From Typhlomys cinereus (Eukaryota > Chordata > Mammalia > Rodentia > Platacanthomyidae): a stretch of 64,000 nucleotides of DNA. Below are positions 12,377-25,158 of the stretch, one piece after another. The notes beneath the pieces are model-generated. The model worked only from the letters and a program-made list of their open reading frames with translations. It ran no database searches and was not told where the DNA came from. The stretch is taken from contig JALPQD010000293.1 of NCBI GenBank assembly GCA_023101885.1, forward strand, positions 2,461,861-2,525,860. Reading direction: 5' to 3'. Within the stretch, counting starts at the first letter, position 1. Every line of letters starts with the position of its first letter. Made by a program: the position numbers and the translations under genes.

Positions 12377-13524
12377 CAAAGCAATACAACTATTCTCATC
12401 TTTAGATCCAAACCTGAAATCATACTGCTTACATAAAATTATGTATGTCTCAATTTTTGTTTCTATGATCAAAACATTTGTCAGTATTCAGTGCTCTTTA
12501 AGCCTCCCTTTCTTTCATTTCAAAGCACAGAAAAAGGGTTGGTGGTTTAGCTCAACAGCGGAGAGTTTGCCTGTCAAGTGGAAGGCCCTGAGTTCATCCT
12601 TAGCACTGAAATGAGAAAGAAAGAGAAAAAGTGCAGGAAAGATCAACATAAGGTAGCCTGGAAATGTCATTCTACTTTTCTCTAACTTTCTCATGCCTTG
12701 GAATGGCAGTACCGTATTCCAGATTGAAGGATCACACGTTGCTCATGCTCACGTTGCTCAAGTTGAAGCTCATCCAAGCGTCCTGCCCCTCCCGTAAGAC
12801 TCAGTCCTCATCTCTTAACTATCATCAGTTATCCACCTGAGAATGAGTCTACGCCTCTTGTTTGAATATTCCCAAGCTCCCCAAATATTTCATGGCTAAG
12901 TTTTTTTTTTTTTGATTTGTTTAGTTGGCATCACTCTCCTGATTCACAGTAACTCATTTTACATTCAGAAGGAGGAAATTATGTCACTGAAGAATCAAGC
13001 CTGGTTATTTAAGTTTTCCTTGCTTGTCTGCATGGACCGTGCATCTCAGAAGGAAAGGGATAAGCCTGCTGAATGCTGTATGTGGAAGCACAATGTTGCA
13101 CAATTTTGGTTACATTTTAAATACTGATGAAAAACTTATTCCAAGAAGTCAAAATATTCACCAGAATTGTGGGAAGACTCCACAACTTTAACAGGCTGAC
13201 AATGTCAAAAGCAAAGGATACTAGAAATAATGTGTGTGTGCTATAAACCTTTTTTAGTCATGATAAGAATTGTGACAGTCATTAAACTTCTTGAGCTAAT
13301 GCTTTTATTTCCACCAATCATCTACTGCATTTAAGTGTTTGGTGTTTGAACATACACAAACTCACATATAGTATTCCCATAGAGTAAAAAAGCACATTGT
13401 TCTCTAAATTGCATAAAAAGTATTTAAAATAATCCTCAAAATAAATTCTGACACACCCTAGTTCAAAATTTTCTTCAAATAAGATATCAACCACTGACTG
13501 TAACAGCATCCCTGCATTAATGGA
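12377..13524. other. Unique DNA with one ID-like SINE
   Basis: Apart from the ID-like copy at 12539-12632, nothing supports a gene here. Confidence 0.55.
12539..12632 (+). mobile_element. ID-like SINE
   Basis: A short element reads ggtggtttagctcaacagcg, then gtttgcctgtcaagtggaag and gccctgagttcatcc, followed by an A/G-rich tail. This follows the rodent ID element (derived from tRNA-Ala via BC1 RNA) closely, with an A box and a B box. It has diverged moderately. Confidence 0.85.
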
Positions 13525-14285
13525 AGACTGACCACCCCCCTCACCACAGTCTCCTACTCTTATTCCATCTACTTTTGAATCTACTCTTATAATAAGACTC
13601 TATTTTAACAGCCTTTTATCTCTGGCTAGGAGGTGATATCCAATACCCATCAGGATGGAGCCAAGCGCGGTGCAGGAACAGCAAAACTGGAAGAAGAAGA
13701 AAAAAGAATAACAAACCATAATTCAGATCATCAGGGACTCTACATTAAGCACCAGGAACCAGGCCAGCTTAATCTCTCCCCATCCCAAAACTCAGGGAAA
13801 TTTGCGGAAGAGGGGGCAGTAAGATTGTAAGAACGTAAAGATGGGAAGGAGCAACGATATGCAAGAAACTCCACACACGTTAAGGCGGAAGTAATGATAA
13901 AGACTTTGCATGACCTGCGCAATACCAACATGTCATTGACTCCCCAAAGTCTAGCATGGATCATAGGCTCTAATATCCTTAGAGACTAGGGATTAACAGC
14001 CACAATAGTGTTCCTATACTAAAGGGGAACACAAAAAATAGCTTTAGGCAAAGCTACTGAGTCCTTACACCTCATCAGAGAGGAAGACCTAGGGGGAAGT
14101 TTGACATGCACACTAAAGGATGCTCCAGGAATGGGGGGGCACTGGGAGAAAGGGAGGAAGGGGAGAAAGGAAGGGGAAAAGAGGGGATGGAGCAAGGGGA
14201 TCCAGGGAGGGGTGGAGAGTGGGAGGGGAATGTGGTACATATTAAATTTGTATGAGTGGAAAAAATGAATTAAAATAAAAAAGAG
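13525..14285 (+). mobile_element. L1 3' UTR, 5'-truncated copy
   Basis: It starts at the consensus point ggaagactgacc and runs through the tttttatctctggc-like block, the ctccccatcccaaaactcag block, the purine tract (about 14130-14235) and the terminal aaatttgtatgagtgg plus A-rich tail. It is close in sequence to the copy at 1-968, so both are fairly young. No clear target-site duplication was found. Confidence 0.88.
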
Positions 14286-14487
14286 TATCCATTTTATTGC
14301 TGGGATTAAGGAAGTGGAGTGGGAAAGGGAATGAAATGGAAATGAAATCATAAATGTATTTGAATCAGGGATGTAATCTATTACTTCCCCTCTGTGAGCC
14401 CTCCACCATGTCTCCATTCCCCCCAACTTTGTTTCTTTTCTTTTTATGGATATTAAATGAATTGCCATTTGAATGTTGCTACTCTGA

Positions 14488-15490
14488 AGATTCAAAGTCA
14501 TCATCTGCATATAACAGAGAGTATGTGCATTTGTCTTTCTTTGCTCAGTCTTTTATCTTCCAATTCCATCCACTTACCTTAGAATTCCAGACATTCATTT
14601 TTTATTGATGGCTGAATGGTATTTCATTATGTATTTCCACCATATTTTCATTACTTATTCATTCAGTACTGAACATCTGGACTGATTCCATTTCTTTGCT
14701 ATTGTGAATTGAGTTGTAATAAGTATGGATGTGCAACTGCTTTCATAATTTTCATAATGTTATTGCATCCTTTGGGAATATTCCAGGGAGAGGTATAGTT
14801 AGGTTATATGGGTAGTTCTATTTTTAGCTTCCTTAAGAACTCTCCAGGGGCTGGAGAGGTGGCTTAGAGGTTAAGCCTTTGCCTTGCAGACGTAAGGTCC
14901 TGAATTAGGATCCTAGACCCCACATATAGAAGCCAGGCGGAAGCAAGGGTGGCCTGCATTTCTAGTCCTGGTAGGGTGGAGCCTGTGAATCCCCAGGCAG
15001 AGTAAACAAGGAGGAGGTGGAGGCAGTCCATGGTGGTTCACGAATTCATCCGTGGTTATACACACACACACGCGGCACACACACACACACACACATTTGA
15101 GTAAATACAAATATTTAAAAAAGAACTTGTATACATATTTTCAAAGAGACTGTACATGCTTGCACTCCCACCAGTAATTTTTAATGAATCCTTTCTCCCC
15201 ACACCCTGTCCTGCTTTTGTCATTATTCGTGTGTGTGTTTTTTTTTTTTTTATTTTAGCCAATTTGAATAGGGTGAAATGAGATCTCTGTGGTTTTAATT
15301 TGCCTTTCTATGATGGGTAAGGAATTTTGAATCTTTGAATTTTTATTAAACATTTCAGTGTCATTATGTGAAAAATTACTTTTGAATTCTGAGGTCCATT
15401 TTTAAAATTGGGTTCTTTGTTGTTTTGGTGTTTAAATTTTGCAGTTCCTTATATATTCTGGATACAAATCTTTCAGACAAATGGATAGCA
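14488..15490 (-). mobile_element. Old L1 ORF2 3' part, split by a SINE
   Basis: On the minus strand this carries the end of ORF2. Plus-strand motifs such as tccaattccatccacttacc, ttgctattgtgaattgagtt and actcccaccagtaa are the antisense of the conserved ORF2 C-terminal region. It is interrupted at 14847-15120 by a SINE and continues to about 15490. Substitutions are numerous and no frame is open. Confidence 0.8.
14847..15120 (+). mobile_element. tRNA-derived SINE inserted in old L1
   Basis: This begins ggggctggagaggtggctta and has the body and (CA)n of the young SINE family, with a short A-rich tail. The possible duplication aagaact (14835-14841 and 15121-15127) is short. The copy has more substitutions than the one at 7053. 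Confidence 0.88.
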
Positions 15491-15985
15491 ATTTTTTTCT
15501 CCCAGTTCTGAAATCTTCAGGGAGCCTTGTGGAAGAGAGAACATAAGAGCCAGAGGAATTAGAGTTAATGTCAGACAATACCCTCTGATCATATCAGGAC
15601 TATTATACCCAAAAAACCAACACAACGCCATCTATCTTCACTAGACCCCTACAATAGCTGTCCTAGTAATACTTTGTCATAGAACAGGGAATATCTCATG
15701 AGACATGACATTACCTGAGACACTGTTGCCAAAAAAAAAAAGAGAACGAGAACCTGGATACTCTACAGTTTACCAACCAGTGTTCATTTGTGCCCTGTGT
15801 GCTATCCAGGTGCTACCTAGTGAATGCATCCTGGATGGGACCCAGTGTCTCCCAAATGTAGGAAGCCATACAAGATGGATAGAAACACACTGCAGGGGAA
15901 AATAGGTGGGATAGGACAGGGTGAGTCCTGGGGGTAGCTAATGGGTGATAACATAAATTTATTGTTAGTATAAATTAAAACTGAA
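15491..15985 (+). mobile_element. Old L1 3' UTR fragment
   Basis: The start, tcagggagccttgtggaaga, corresponds to the block before the purine tract in L1 3' UTRs at 11910 and 510. The rest is degraded and ends in AT-rich sequence. Directly following an inverted ORF2 piece (14488-15490), it may be the direct half of an old 5'-inverted L1. Confidence 0.55.
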
Positions 15986-16064
15986 ATTAATTAACAAAAT
16001 TACATCAGTGTACATTGTCCAATTCAAGAAGGAAGAAATCATGAGTGATAAGTTTGGTTCTCTT

Positions 16065-16363
16065 GGGCTGGAGAGGTGGCTCAGGGGTTAAGCCTCTGCC
16101 TTGCAAACGGAAGGTCTTGAGTTCGGATCCTAGCCCCACATATAGACGCCAGGCGGAAGCAGGGGCGGCCTGCGTTTCTGGTCCTGGTAGGGCGGAGCCT
16201 GTGAATCCTGGAGTAGAGTAAACAAGGAGGAGGTGGAGGCAGTCCATGGTGGTTCCCGAATTCGTCCGTGGTTCTACACACATACACACACACACACACA
16301 CACACGCACACACACACACATACACATACGCACAATTGAATAAATAATAATAATAATAAAAAA
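16065..16363 (+). mobile_element. tRNA-derived SINE (young family), full length
   Basis: This begins gggctggagaggtggctcag and includes A and B boxes, the GC-rich body, a long (CA)n run (about 16278-16330) and a (TAA)n-rich tail. The perfect 12-bp duplication tttggttctctt at 16053-16064 and 16364-16375 marks the insertion. Confidence 0.95.
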
Positions 16364-16375
16364 TTTGGTTCTCTT

Positions 16376-17734
16376 AAGTCAGAAGATTTATTTTGTAATC
16401 CTTCTAATAAAATGTTTCACAACCCAATAGAAAAGTCTCCCTTACAGATAAATTGTTTTTATCGAATACTAGCCATAGGTTAATGTCATGTATATTATTA
16501 GATATAACTGATTTTAAACCATCAATAAAAATATTGGAGATCACCATGACAAAACAATAGCTATATGCTTTGACCAATAAGAGCTATGCACACAATTGTT
16601 TTTGTCTTACATTGAAATTAAGTTTAAAGGTATTGCAAGAGCAGTGTTTATTGTATGCGGAAACAAATGACTTAAGAGCATTTACACAAAAGAGAAGCAT
16701 TTTCTCAATTCAGATGAAAACTTTTCAATTCCTAATTGCTTGGTCTTTATAGTGCTAGAGACTCATTTTTGTGAATCATCTTGCAGCAGATAAAATTTTA
16801 AATTTCTATCAGGAGATTATATTTAAGATAAATAAAATGGAAATACACTTTACTAGTCATGATATAAAATGTATAGAAGAGCAGTGAGAGACTAAAATAT
16901 TATAATTTCACTTATTACCAGTTTATTTCTTTATCATAAGAATGTTGCAATTTTCTAAAGAATCCATCTCAACACACTTATCAAGGATACCTTCAGCATG
17001 ATTCTAGGTCTCTCACTCCTCTCCATACATAGCATTGCTAACTGGATAGGAACTCAAAACTGGCATATGTCAACTTTATGTGATGACTACTGTCAGAATT
17101 ATTCAATCTTACAATGAAAGGACATACATGTCTTAAACTCATAATTTTCTTGCCTTATCATAAATGCCGAACCCAAACAGTTTACAAGAACAAGAAAATT
17201 TTATTCCAGTTTTTAATTTCAGGTTATGTATCATCAAAGTAAGATAAATTAAATCAATTGTTGCCCGAATGACTGGCCACATCCTATGTAAAGTCAAGAA
17301 CAGGGAGAAAGAAACAATCCATATCAGCTTAGGAACTGCCAATCAGATTCACTTCTCTCAGTCTTTATCCACCTGCCTCAGGAATGATCTCACCTACTGT
17401 TAGCTGAGGCTTCTTGCATCAGTAATGGAATTTGGACAATTTAGAATATTTTGTATATTACCCATACAGAACAGTATTTATTCATTGTAGATCACCAAGG
17501 AAATTGAATCACATATGAATAGCTGAGGATTTGCTAGGAGCCCTTCAGCCTCCTTTGAAGCCTAGGTAATATTCTTGATTCAACATTTGCTTAGTGTGTA
17601 TGCACATGTCCATGTGTATACGTGTACAGAAGTTGAATTTTCTTTTACACAAAAAAGGTTATTCACTATTCCTCTACAAACATTTCTTCCAAAAACTGTC
17701 ATGTTTATTTATCATTCCTTATATCAATTCTTTT
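16376..17734. other. AT-rich DNA, no feature seen
   Basis: I see no exon-like frame, repeat or RNA gene in this stretch. Confidence 0.5.
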
Positions 17735-18990
17735 TAGAATAAATTTATTTATACATATGTTCCTTGCCTCCCTCATACCTCCTCTCTATGTCCCTCCCTT
17801 CCTTCCTGTTCTCATTCCATGCCACTTTTCCTCCCCTCCCTACATGAGTCCAGTCTACTCCCTCCTATTCTCCTGTCCTTTGGTTTTATGGGTCCTAGGA
17901 TTCCTTCTGTATCATTTGATCTCATGAGGGGTCAGGACTCTGTGGCAGACCAAGAAGCCCTTCCTGATATGGGTACACCTCTACTTCTGTCTGATATTTC
18001 ACCCACTATTTCTCCTTAGATCTAAGCAAGTCCATGTTGGCATGTCAACACGTCCACCACTGTGCAGGTCTGATGAGTTTGAGTCTCACTGCTGTGAGTT
18101 TCCAACTGCGACTGCCCTATTTTGAGTCGAGTGGCCCGTCCATCACTGGAAATCTCCATTCTAGCCTCTTAGGTCTTACTGTCCCCTCATCTGCAAAGTT
18201 CCCTGAACCTCAGGATGGGGAGAGATTTGGCTGGCTTGGGTCCAGGTGATCATTGTAGGATTGCCAGTGTTCTGTATACAGGTTGTTTGTTGTTGTCCAT
18301 TTTGCTATTCTTGCACTGCACAAAGCCTATCTGGGTGTTGAGATGCTCTCCTATCCAGCAATACAGAAACTTTTAAAGAGAGTCCTTTACATAAGAGAAA
18401 GCTTGAAGGGGAGGGAGGATCAGGAGTAGACATGGTAGTGGGTGGGGTCAACCTTCAGAACATCATTTCACTGTCTACTAATTACTAACCCTTCCCCCAA
18501 CAAAAAGGAACACACATCCAGTGTTACAAAGCACTCCATGCATCAGAGATCAGGAAGGAGCCTGACAGTGGATTGGATCAAATATCTCAATAATTATGGG
18601 TCTTTCTTGATGGTGGCCTTATTTCTCTACTGAACTTTGTTCTTCATTGCTCTCTTTGGTTATTCTTTGCCCTACCTTCATAGTACCAAAGGGTTGTAAA
18701 TGGTAATAAAAAGATTTTCCTTTGAGTATGTTATTATGAGGGCTTGAAATTAGATCCCACTAATAAGGGAGAACATGTGATGTTTTCTGTGCTTAGAATA
18801 CTTTGCTCAGTATGATTTCTTCCAGTTCCATCCATTTAGTGGCAAATTTCATTAATTCCTTTTTGGTGGCTGTGTAGTATTCCATCATATATGTGTGCCA
18901 CATTTTCATTATCCATTTGTCAACTGTTAGAAATCTGGACTGATCGCTTGATTTTGATATTGTGAATATCAGTTCTTTACTATTTAAGGA
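17735..18990 (-). mobile_element. L1 3' end, older, minus strand
   Basis: From left to right on the plus strand there is a T-rich tail, a pyrimidine-rich tract (17765-17880), the block tcaggatggggagaga (18209-18224) and, from about 18715, the antisense of the ORF2 C-terminus (ttccagttccatccattta; ccacattttcattatcc). This is a 5'-truncated minus-strand L1 with a complete 3' UTR. It is more diverged than the copies at 1 and 13525. The 5' limit is uncertain within about 80 bases. Confidence 0.82.
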
Positions 18991-19796
18991 ATATCTGCAT
19001 GTTGCTGTTGTATGATATTATATGTTTTCTTTAGTTTTCATTTTTATTCTTGTAAAGTGAACAGCTAAAATTATTTTTGTCATTAGAGCAATCCCATGAA
19101 TTTCCTGTATGTCGGTCACATTATTACTCTATAGATTTTAATAAGACATGAAACAGAGAATTGTGAAGAGAGCAACAGAGGGAAGAAAGGGATCATGCAT
19201 TTGGCCTATGCATTCCACTCATCAACTAATGACTGCTGATATTCCATGGACAGCAAGGATAACGTTTTCCATACACAGTGTGAAAAAGTTCAATCAGAGT
19301 GTATCCCAGGAGAGTTGGCTCTCTTATTCAGAAAGTTGATGCTTATACAGCCTATACAGAAAGTTAGCAAGGCACAAGGAATTTGATTAGCTTTCTAATT
19401 ATATGGTGGGGTAGGAGGGCTTTGGAAGCAAAACGTGTGGGGGGAAAAAAAGAGAAACAAACCATAAATACTGAAATTAATGTATGAGTATGGGAAGAAG
19501 AGAAAGGTTCTGACTAAAATAAGTCTTTTTTTAATTATTATTTTAAGAGGAACTAAATGAAGCCAATAATAAAATCCAAGCATATTTTTATTTATTTATC
19601 AGCAGATGATTAATGAATATTGCTAATAGTACATGGTATAGCTGATCTTGGGAATTTAAGCTTGATTAATTATATTATCAATAGGATGCACTGATTCATT
19701 ATAAAAGAAATTTTTTAAAAAGGCATTTTGCTTCATCTAGGTTGAGACAATAATAATTTCCTTTCGACTACTTAGAAATGTTATTAAAATATTTGG

Positions 19797-20109
19797 TATG
19801 AGTGCATATTGGTGTATATGTGTATTTGTATATGAATTTGTGTGAATTCATATGCATATAAATATGCATATATGTGTGATGCATATATGTATGTGCATAT
19901 GTGTACATTATATATGTATGTTTCTGTGTATGTGCATGAATATGTATATGTATGTTCATGTATGTACCTATGTGAAACTGTACATATATATACGTGTGTA
20001 TGCATGCATGATTATGTATTCATATACACAGGTATATATATGTATGTGTCTGTGTGTGTGTGAGATGGGGTGTGTGTGTCTGTGTGTGTGTGTATGTGAG
20101 TGTGTGAGG
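19797..20109. repeat. (TATG)n/(TG)n low-complexity tract
   Basis: About 310 bases of TG- and TATG-type alternating purine-pyrimidine repeat. It generates false reading frames on both strands rich in Tyr/Met/Cys or His/Thr. Confidence 0.9.
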
Positions 20110-20170
20110 GAGTCAGATGGCAAACTCTGTCCATCCTTCACAGACCTTGCATATATGTAAGGCATTTTCT

Positions 20171-20238
20171 AAGTAGTCTTGCTAACCAAGTAGTCTTGCT
20201 AACAAAGTAGTCTTGCTAACCAAGTAGTCTTGCTAACC
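20171..20238. repeat. 17-bp minisatellite, four copies
   Basis: Four head-to-tail copies of aagtagtcttgctaacc occupy 20171-20187, 20188-20204, 20205-20221 and 20222-20238. The second differs at one base. There are no spacers, so it is a tandem repeat and not a CRISPR array. Confidence 0.97.
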
Positions 20239-23200
20239 AGAGAATACAGAGTTACATGTCTGTACTGCCCCATAACAATGCTGAGCTTGCAGGTACAAAC
20301 CACTGTCCTTAACCTTGTGCTTTTTTTTTAATATGTCTTTGTGCTTGCAAGGCTAGCACTTTTTTCCTTTCCACTGTTAGGGCTATTAAAATATTTAGCT
20401 TGATCAAAGACTAGTGAATAGGATTGTAGACAAATAAGACATAATTTTGGCTTTTGTCATAATAGTTTTTAGGGCATTTCAGGAGACAGAGAGAAGGCAC
20501 AAATTAAAGGACTACTTAACCAAGATATTGCTTAATAAGTAAGACAAAAATCTTGTACTTGTATTCAGAATGAAAATACGGATGGGTAATACATTGATTA
20601 GTGAAGACAAACAATGTAAAGTGGAGGCCAAGGGCATGTGCTCACTGAGTGTTGCATATGAATCACAATTGGATTCTTGGCCTGATCCCTGCATACACCA
20701 CCATCAGCTTATTCCTCCCCATCACATCTAGACAGAACAAGTATCATAACATTTCAAAATCAGAGGTCATCATTTTATTCCCATGATATATTATTCCAGT
20801 TCACTAACTAGAAGTTGTAACCCTGGTAAAAGTTCTTGTGTTTAGAAGTTTCTAAGGACTCTTAATATTAGGAAAAATATCAGACCTTTAATTTGCTTAT
20901 CCCTGTGTTCATTTTCTTATCAAAAGTTTGCACTTTAAAGGAGTATGGATTGTGTTTCATTCATAGTAGTATCCTTAACTTCTTGTGAAAGTTTTTGCAT
21001 ATTTTTGAGTCAAGATAAATGATTAAATGAATGCTTTAAAGGAGATTTATTGGAACACAGAATTTATTAAGATAATAAGAGAGTTATAAATAAGAAAATT
21101 CAAGCAAAATTTAATCTGGAATGATTTTGAGAGTTTTTATGGAGGACTTGCTTGCTGAATTGGTAAAAATTATGCAGCTCTTAGTTTGATATAGAAGAAA
21201 GGAACTAAGTAATTATGAATGCAAAAATGCTCTGGATTGTGGGGAAATGTATGAGGCAGCTAATGTTTACAGTTGTACATCTGACATCAGAAATTACTGT
21301 TTTATAGATTTCCGATTTCTTCCCTAACACCTGCTAATGAGCATTTGAAAAAATTAGTAGGTACCAATAAGTACACCTCAGCTTATGTTTAAGAATAGAT
21401 TATGAATATTTTTATTTACATGTAGATCCCAAGTTATCATTTATAAAATGAAAGGTTTTGAACAAGTCATTGGTTACTGCAGTGCACAATTTCCTTGTAC
21501 TTTAATGTTTATCTGAAAGGCATTTTCACTGATTGAGCCTGTTGTTTTAACCCTGTTCTTGTTCAAACCAACATCTATGTTTCTGAGGAATAAAAGGTTA
21601 ATATTAGTTCCGTTAACCTTTCCTGTCAGGCTCTGAGGGGGCAAAAAGAACTATTTAGCATGCTTCCAGAACAAAGTTATGAGGTTGAGCTGAGACTAAC
21701 AAAAATATCAGTTTCCCAGATGACTTAATGAAGTAAAATAATATTTCAAAACTGACATTAAATTAACAAACTTTGTATGAGGCTTTTTGAGTCTAAAACT
21801 TTCAATGAGGAAGCTGACTTGCAAGAATGTTCAAGCTGGCAAAGATATTATCTCTGATCTCCTTGGAATTACAGATTAAAACAATAATTAAATGCTTTTA
21901 ACAGGGTCTAATTAGCTGTCCAGACATTCTTGACATTTATTTGTAGGGTAAAAGTCTTTACTTATGAAAGATGGAATTGTTGACCCTAAACTCTTTTCTA
22001 TGTCTTTCTTAGGATGCAGATTTTTCATAGGTTGGCATGGTACATCTGTTTTTGATTCCAAATATCCAAAAGAGAAACATAAACATGAATGGGAACATTT
22101 AAAATATGTTACGAGACATTGCTTCATTATGCACAGAACCTCGGGGAAATTACTACATTCAGAAATCAACATCTTAATGGTATGGAAAAGTCAAAACTGA
22201 GTGGTTTTTGGATGACTGTCTCAATTCAGTGATGACAGCTGAACCATAGTTATTCACTTAAGCATAATGCAAGATACATAAAAGAAGTAAAATATAAATA
22301 AAGACTGCATTCTGGTTTTCACCGTCAGTTAATACTAGACTACAAATTGCATGAATCCTAGATTAGATCTGCTATTTAGTCATTAGATGTCTAATCCTTC
22401 CTTTCTGGCCAAATATTTGTTAAATATATAAATAAACATTCATGTGTTCTGTCATGTAAAGAATCAACAAAACTGGCTTTTCAAAATGTGCAATGTTCAT
22501 TTTGTAGGCTTAGAAGCAATCAAGTAGAATTAGAATAGATAAAAGGGTATTTGAAGATAAATTATAAACTAATTTGAGTCACCCACTTGAAAAATAATAC
22601 AAGTATTTGTTTTTGTTAATATGTATGTGTGAGAGACATAATAAATACCTAGTTTATTATAATATGTATGGCTTCTAAAATAAAACAGTCTAATAAAACA
22701 ATTTTAATATTCCTGCTTCTAGAAGTAAGACATAACACAAGATTTTTACTAACAAAATAACAAAGATTTTAAAGTAAATAAAAAATTAATGCTTGGTAAA
22801 GAAACACCAAGTACTACATTTGAAAGTCCCACGGAAACAATTTATGTTTTATCTATGTTCCAAGCTAAGTAACAGAAGGAAGACTACTATCAACAGGAGT
22901 TTATCAATATTAATTTGAAACAAAAGTATTAGTAATTAACTCAGTAAATAAAGGTAAGATGGAATATATTGCTAAACAAAACTCACTTTTATGTTTCATA
23001 TTTATTGCTGTTTTGTTTGAATATGCTAATTAAATTGCCTGGTATCTCTTTCTCTTCTATTTATTATTCACTACACATTTTCTATACAGTAGGTACAATG
23101 TTCTACAGTGGAGATTCAAAGAAAACTCACATCCTATATCTCAACATCATATTTAACTAAAATTACTACTTGGTAATACACCTGTGAATAGTTATCACCT

Positions 23201-24057
23201 TAGGTTATTCAGGGAGAGACTGTAATAGTGTTACAGAGAAGACAACTTGGGACTGACTCTAAAGACTAAAACAGAGTGGCTTTCTGAAAAGTGGCTTTCA
23301 TGGAAGTGAAAACTTTTGGCAGAATGTACAGACTCTAGTCCAATTCTACAATTGCTTTCAGATATGTAGCACTTTAATATTGAACAGTGAAATTTCTTTA
23401 AAGGAAAGGAGAGTTCTCCATAAGTGATGTCCATTAAGTGCAGTTACTCTTTATCCCAGACTACTGTCATTCCTTCTGATGTGGACTGAGCTCTTGTTAA
23501 AATCAGAAAGCAAAAAAAAAATTACTAATAGAATAAAAGAATAGAAAGATTCTCTAAATATAACATGCAGAAAGGGATGGACATGTTTTAAAAGAATAAA
23601 ACTTCATTAGTAACTATTAGTAATATCAGAACAGTGTGTGTTTGTAGAGCAGGATTGGTATGTTCTACAATTATTTCAACCATAACAAGTCACCGAGGGC
23701 AACTTAATTAGATGGTTGAAATATTTTCTATTTTAATTGTGTCATCCCAAAACAAAGAAACTCAAACAGTTCTATGTTTTTAGCAGTCCCAAGATTAAAT
23801 AACTTTCCCTTCTGAGATGAATTAAAATTCACAGGCTTTTACTGTTTTTCTTCATTTTTTTCTATAGTCTAATATTGTATAATCTAAGAAACTTGGATTA
23901 TTATTTTATATGTTCATGAGTTAGGTTGTAGTTCTTATATATTGAGTTTTGATATAATAATATGTCAGTATGTGCCTATTGCATAAATAAAGTTTATTAA
24001 AAGAAAGGAGAATGGAAACAGAATAAATTGAAATCAAAATTTATGAATTTACTTGTG

Positions 24058-24365
24058 GTGTGGGACAGATGGATTAGAGAGTAATATGCTTGACTCCCAA
24101 ACATAAAGACCAAAGTTCAGATCCTTCGATTTCACATATATATTGGATGATTTGTTGTAAGTGTCTGTAATCTCTATTCACCAAGTGGGAATGGGAGGTA
24201 GAGACCTTAGAAAAATCCAAAAAATCTTTGACTACCAGCCTAGTTTATACAGCAGGATGTAAAGAGATTCAGTCACAAACAAGATGGAAGACAAAGAACA
24301 ACACTCAGAGGTTGTTTACTACTTTCACATGGGCACAGATACACACACACACACAGGTATATATA
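24058..24365 (+). mobile_element. B3-like tRNA-derived SINE, old
   Basis: A tRNA-like head (gatggattagagagtaatat and a B-box-like agttcagatcc) is followed by the block acaagatggaagacaaagaa and a ggttgt...actttcacatggg region that match the second half of rodent B2/B3-type SINEs, and by (CA)n. Divergence is high. Confidence 0.6.
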
Positions 24366-24531
24366 CATACATGTAAATTTGCATGTCACACGATGTAAAA
24401 CACGTAAAGGGAGGAGAAAGTTGGAAAATATTTGAAGAATTAAGTATGAAGAAGGTTAGTGAAGGAAAGTTATTGGATAAACTATCATCCAATTGACTTT
24501 GAATTGAAATTTTTATTTAATGAAATCCTGA

Positions 24532-25158
24532 TTTTTATCTCTGACCAGGGGGTGACATCCAATACCCATCAGGGTGGAGCCAAGGGCATTGCAGGAACAG
24601 CAAAATTGAAAAAAAATCAATAAACCATAATCCAGAACATCAGAGACTCTATATCAACCACCTGGAACTAGGCCAGCCTAATCTCTCCCCATCCTGAAGC
24701 TCAGGGAAATGTGCGGAAGAGGGGGCGATAAGATTATAAGAGCACAAGGGTGGGAGGAGTAATGATATGCAAAATACTCCACACAAGTTAGAGCCGAAGC
24801 AATCATATTTGGACTTTGCATGCCCTGCGCAATGTCCAACACTATTGACCCCACAAAGTCTAGCATTTGCTAAAGGCACTAGGATCCTGGGAGGCAAGGG
24901 ATTGACAGCCACAGTAGTGTTGCTATGCTCAACGGGAACACAGGAAAGGATTCAGGGAAATGCCACTGGGTCCTTGCACCTCATCGGAGAGGAGGACCCA
25001 GAGGAGAGTTTGGCATGCACATTAAAGGATGCTCCGGGGATGGGAGGGGAGGCACCGAGGGAAGGTGGGAGGAGAAGGGGGAATAGGGGGATAGGAGGCT
25101 GGAGGGAAGGGGGACTGGTGTACCTGTTAAGTTTGTATGAGTGGAAATAAAAAAAAAG
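24532..25158 (+). mobile_element. L1 3' UTR, 5'-truncated copy
   Basis: It begins at the consensus point tttttatctctgacc and includes the ctccccatcctgaagctcag block, the purine tract (25025-25115) and the terminus aagtttgtatgagtgg with A-rich tail. A 127-residue frame across the middle (24767-25150) is by chance; the same frame is seen in other copies because they share sequence. No clear target duplication was found. Confidence 0.9.

Larger units (their letters stand above)
18991..24057. other. AT-rich DNA with simple repeats
   Basis: The stretch contains the 19797-20109 TATG/TG-rich tract and the 17-bp minisatellite at 20171-20238. Remaining DNA looks unique. Block 21530-21900 has more mixed composition than its surroundings but no sign of coding. 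Confidence 0.55.

Noticed and set aside
19768..20165. Overlapping frames rich in Tyr, Met, His and Cys on both strands
   Set aside because: They are translations of a TG/TATG simple repeat.
20171..20238. Regular 17-bp repeats that might suggest a CRISPR array
   Set aside because: There are no spacers and the DNA is mammalian; it is a minisatellite.
21964..22200. 78-residue frame with several conserved-looking residues
   Set aside because: No recognisable family, no support from neighbouring exons, and within the size expected by chance.
24767..25150. 127-residue open frame with possible start
   Set aside because: It lies wholly in an L1 3' UTR and runs through its purine tract; related frames appear in other copies by shared sequence only.
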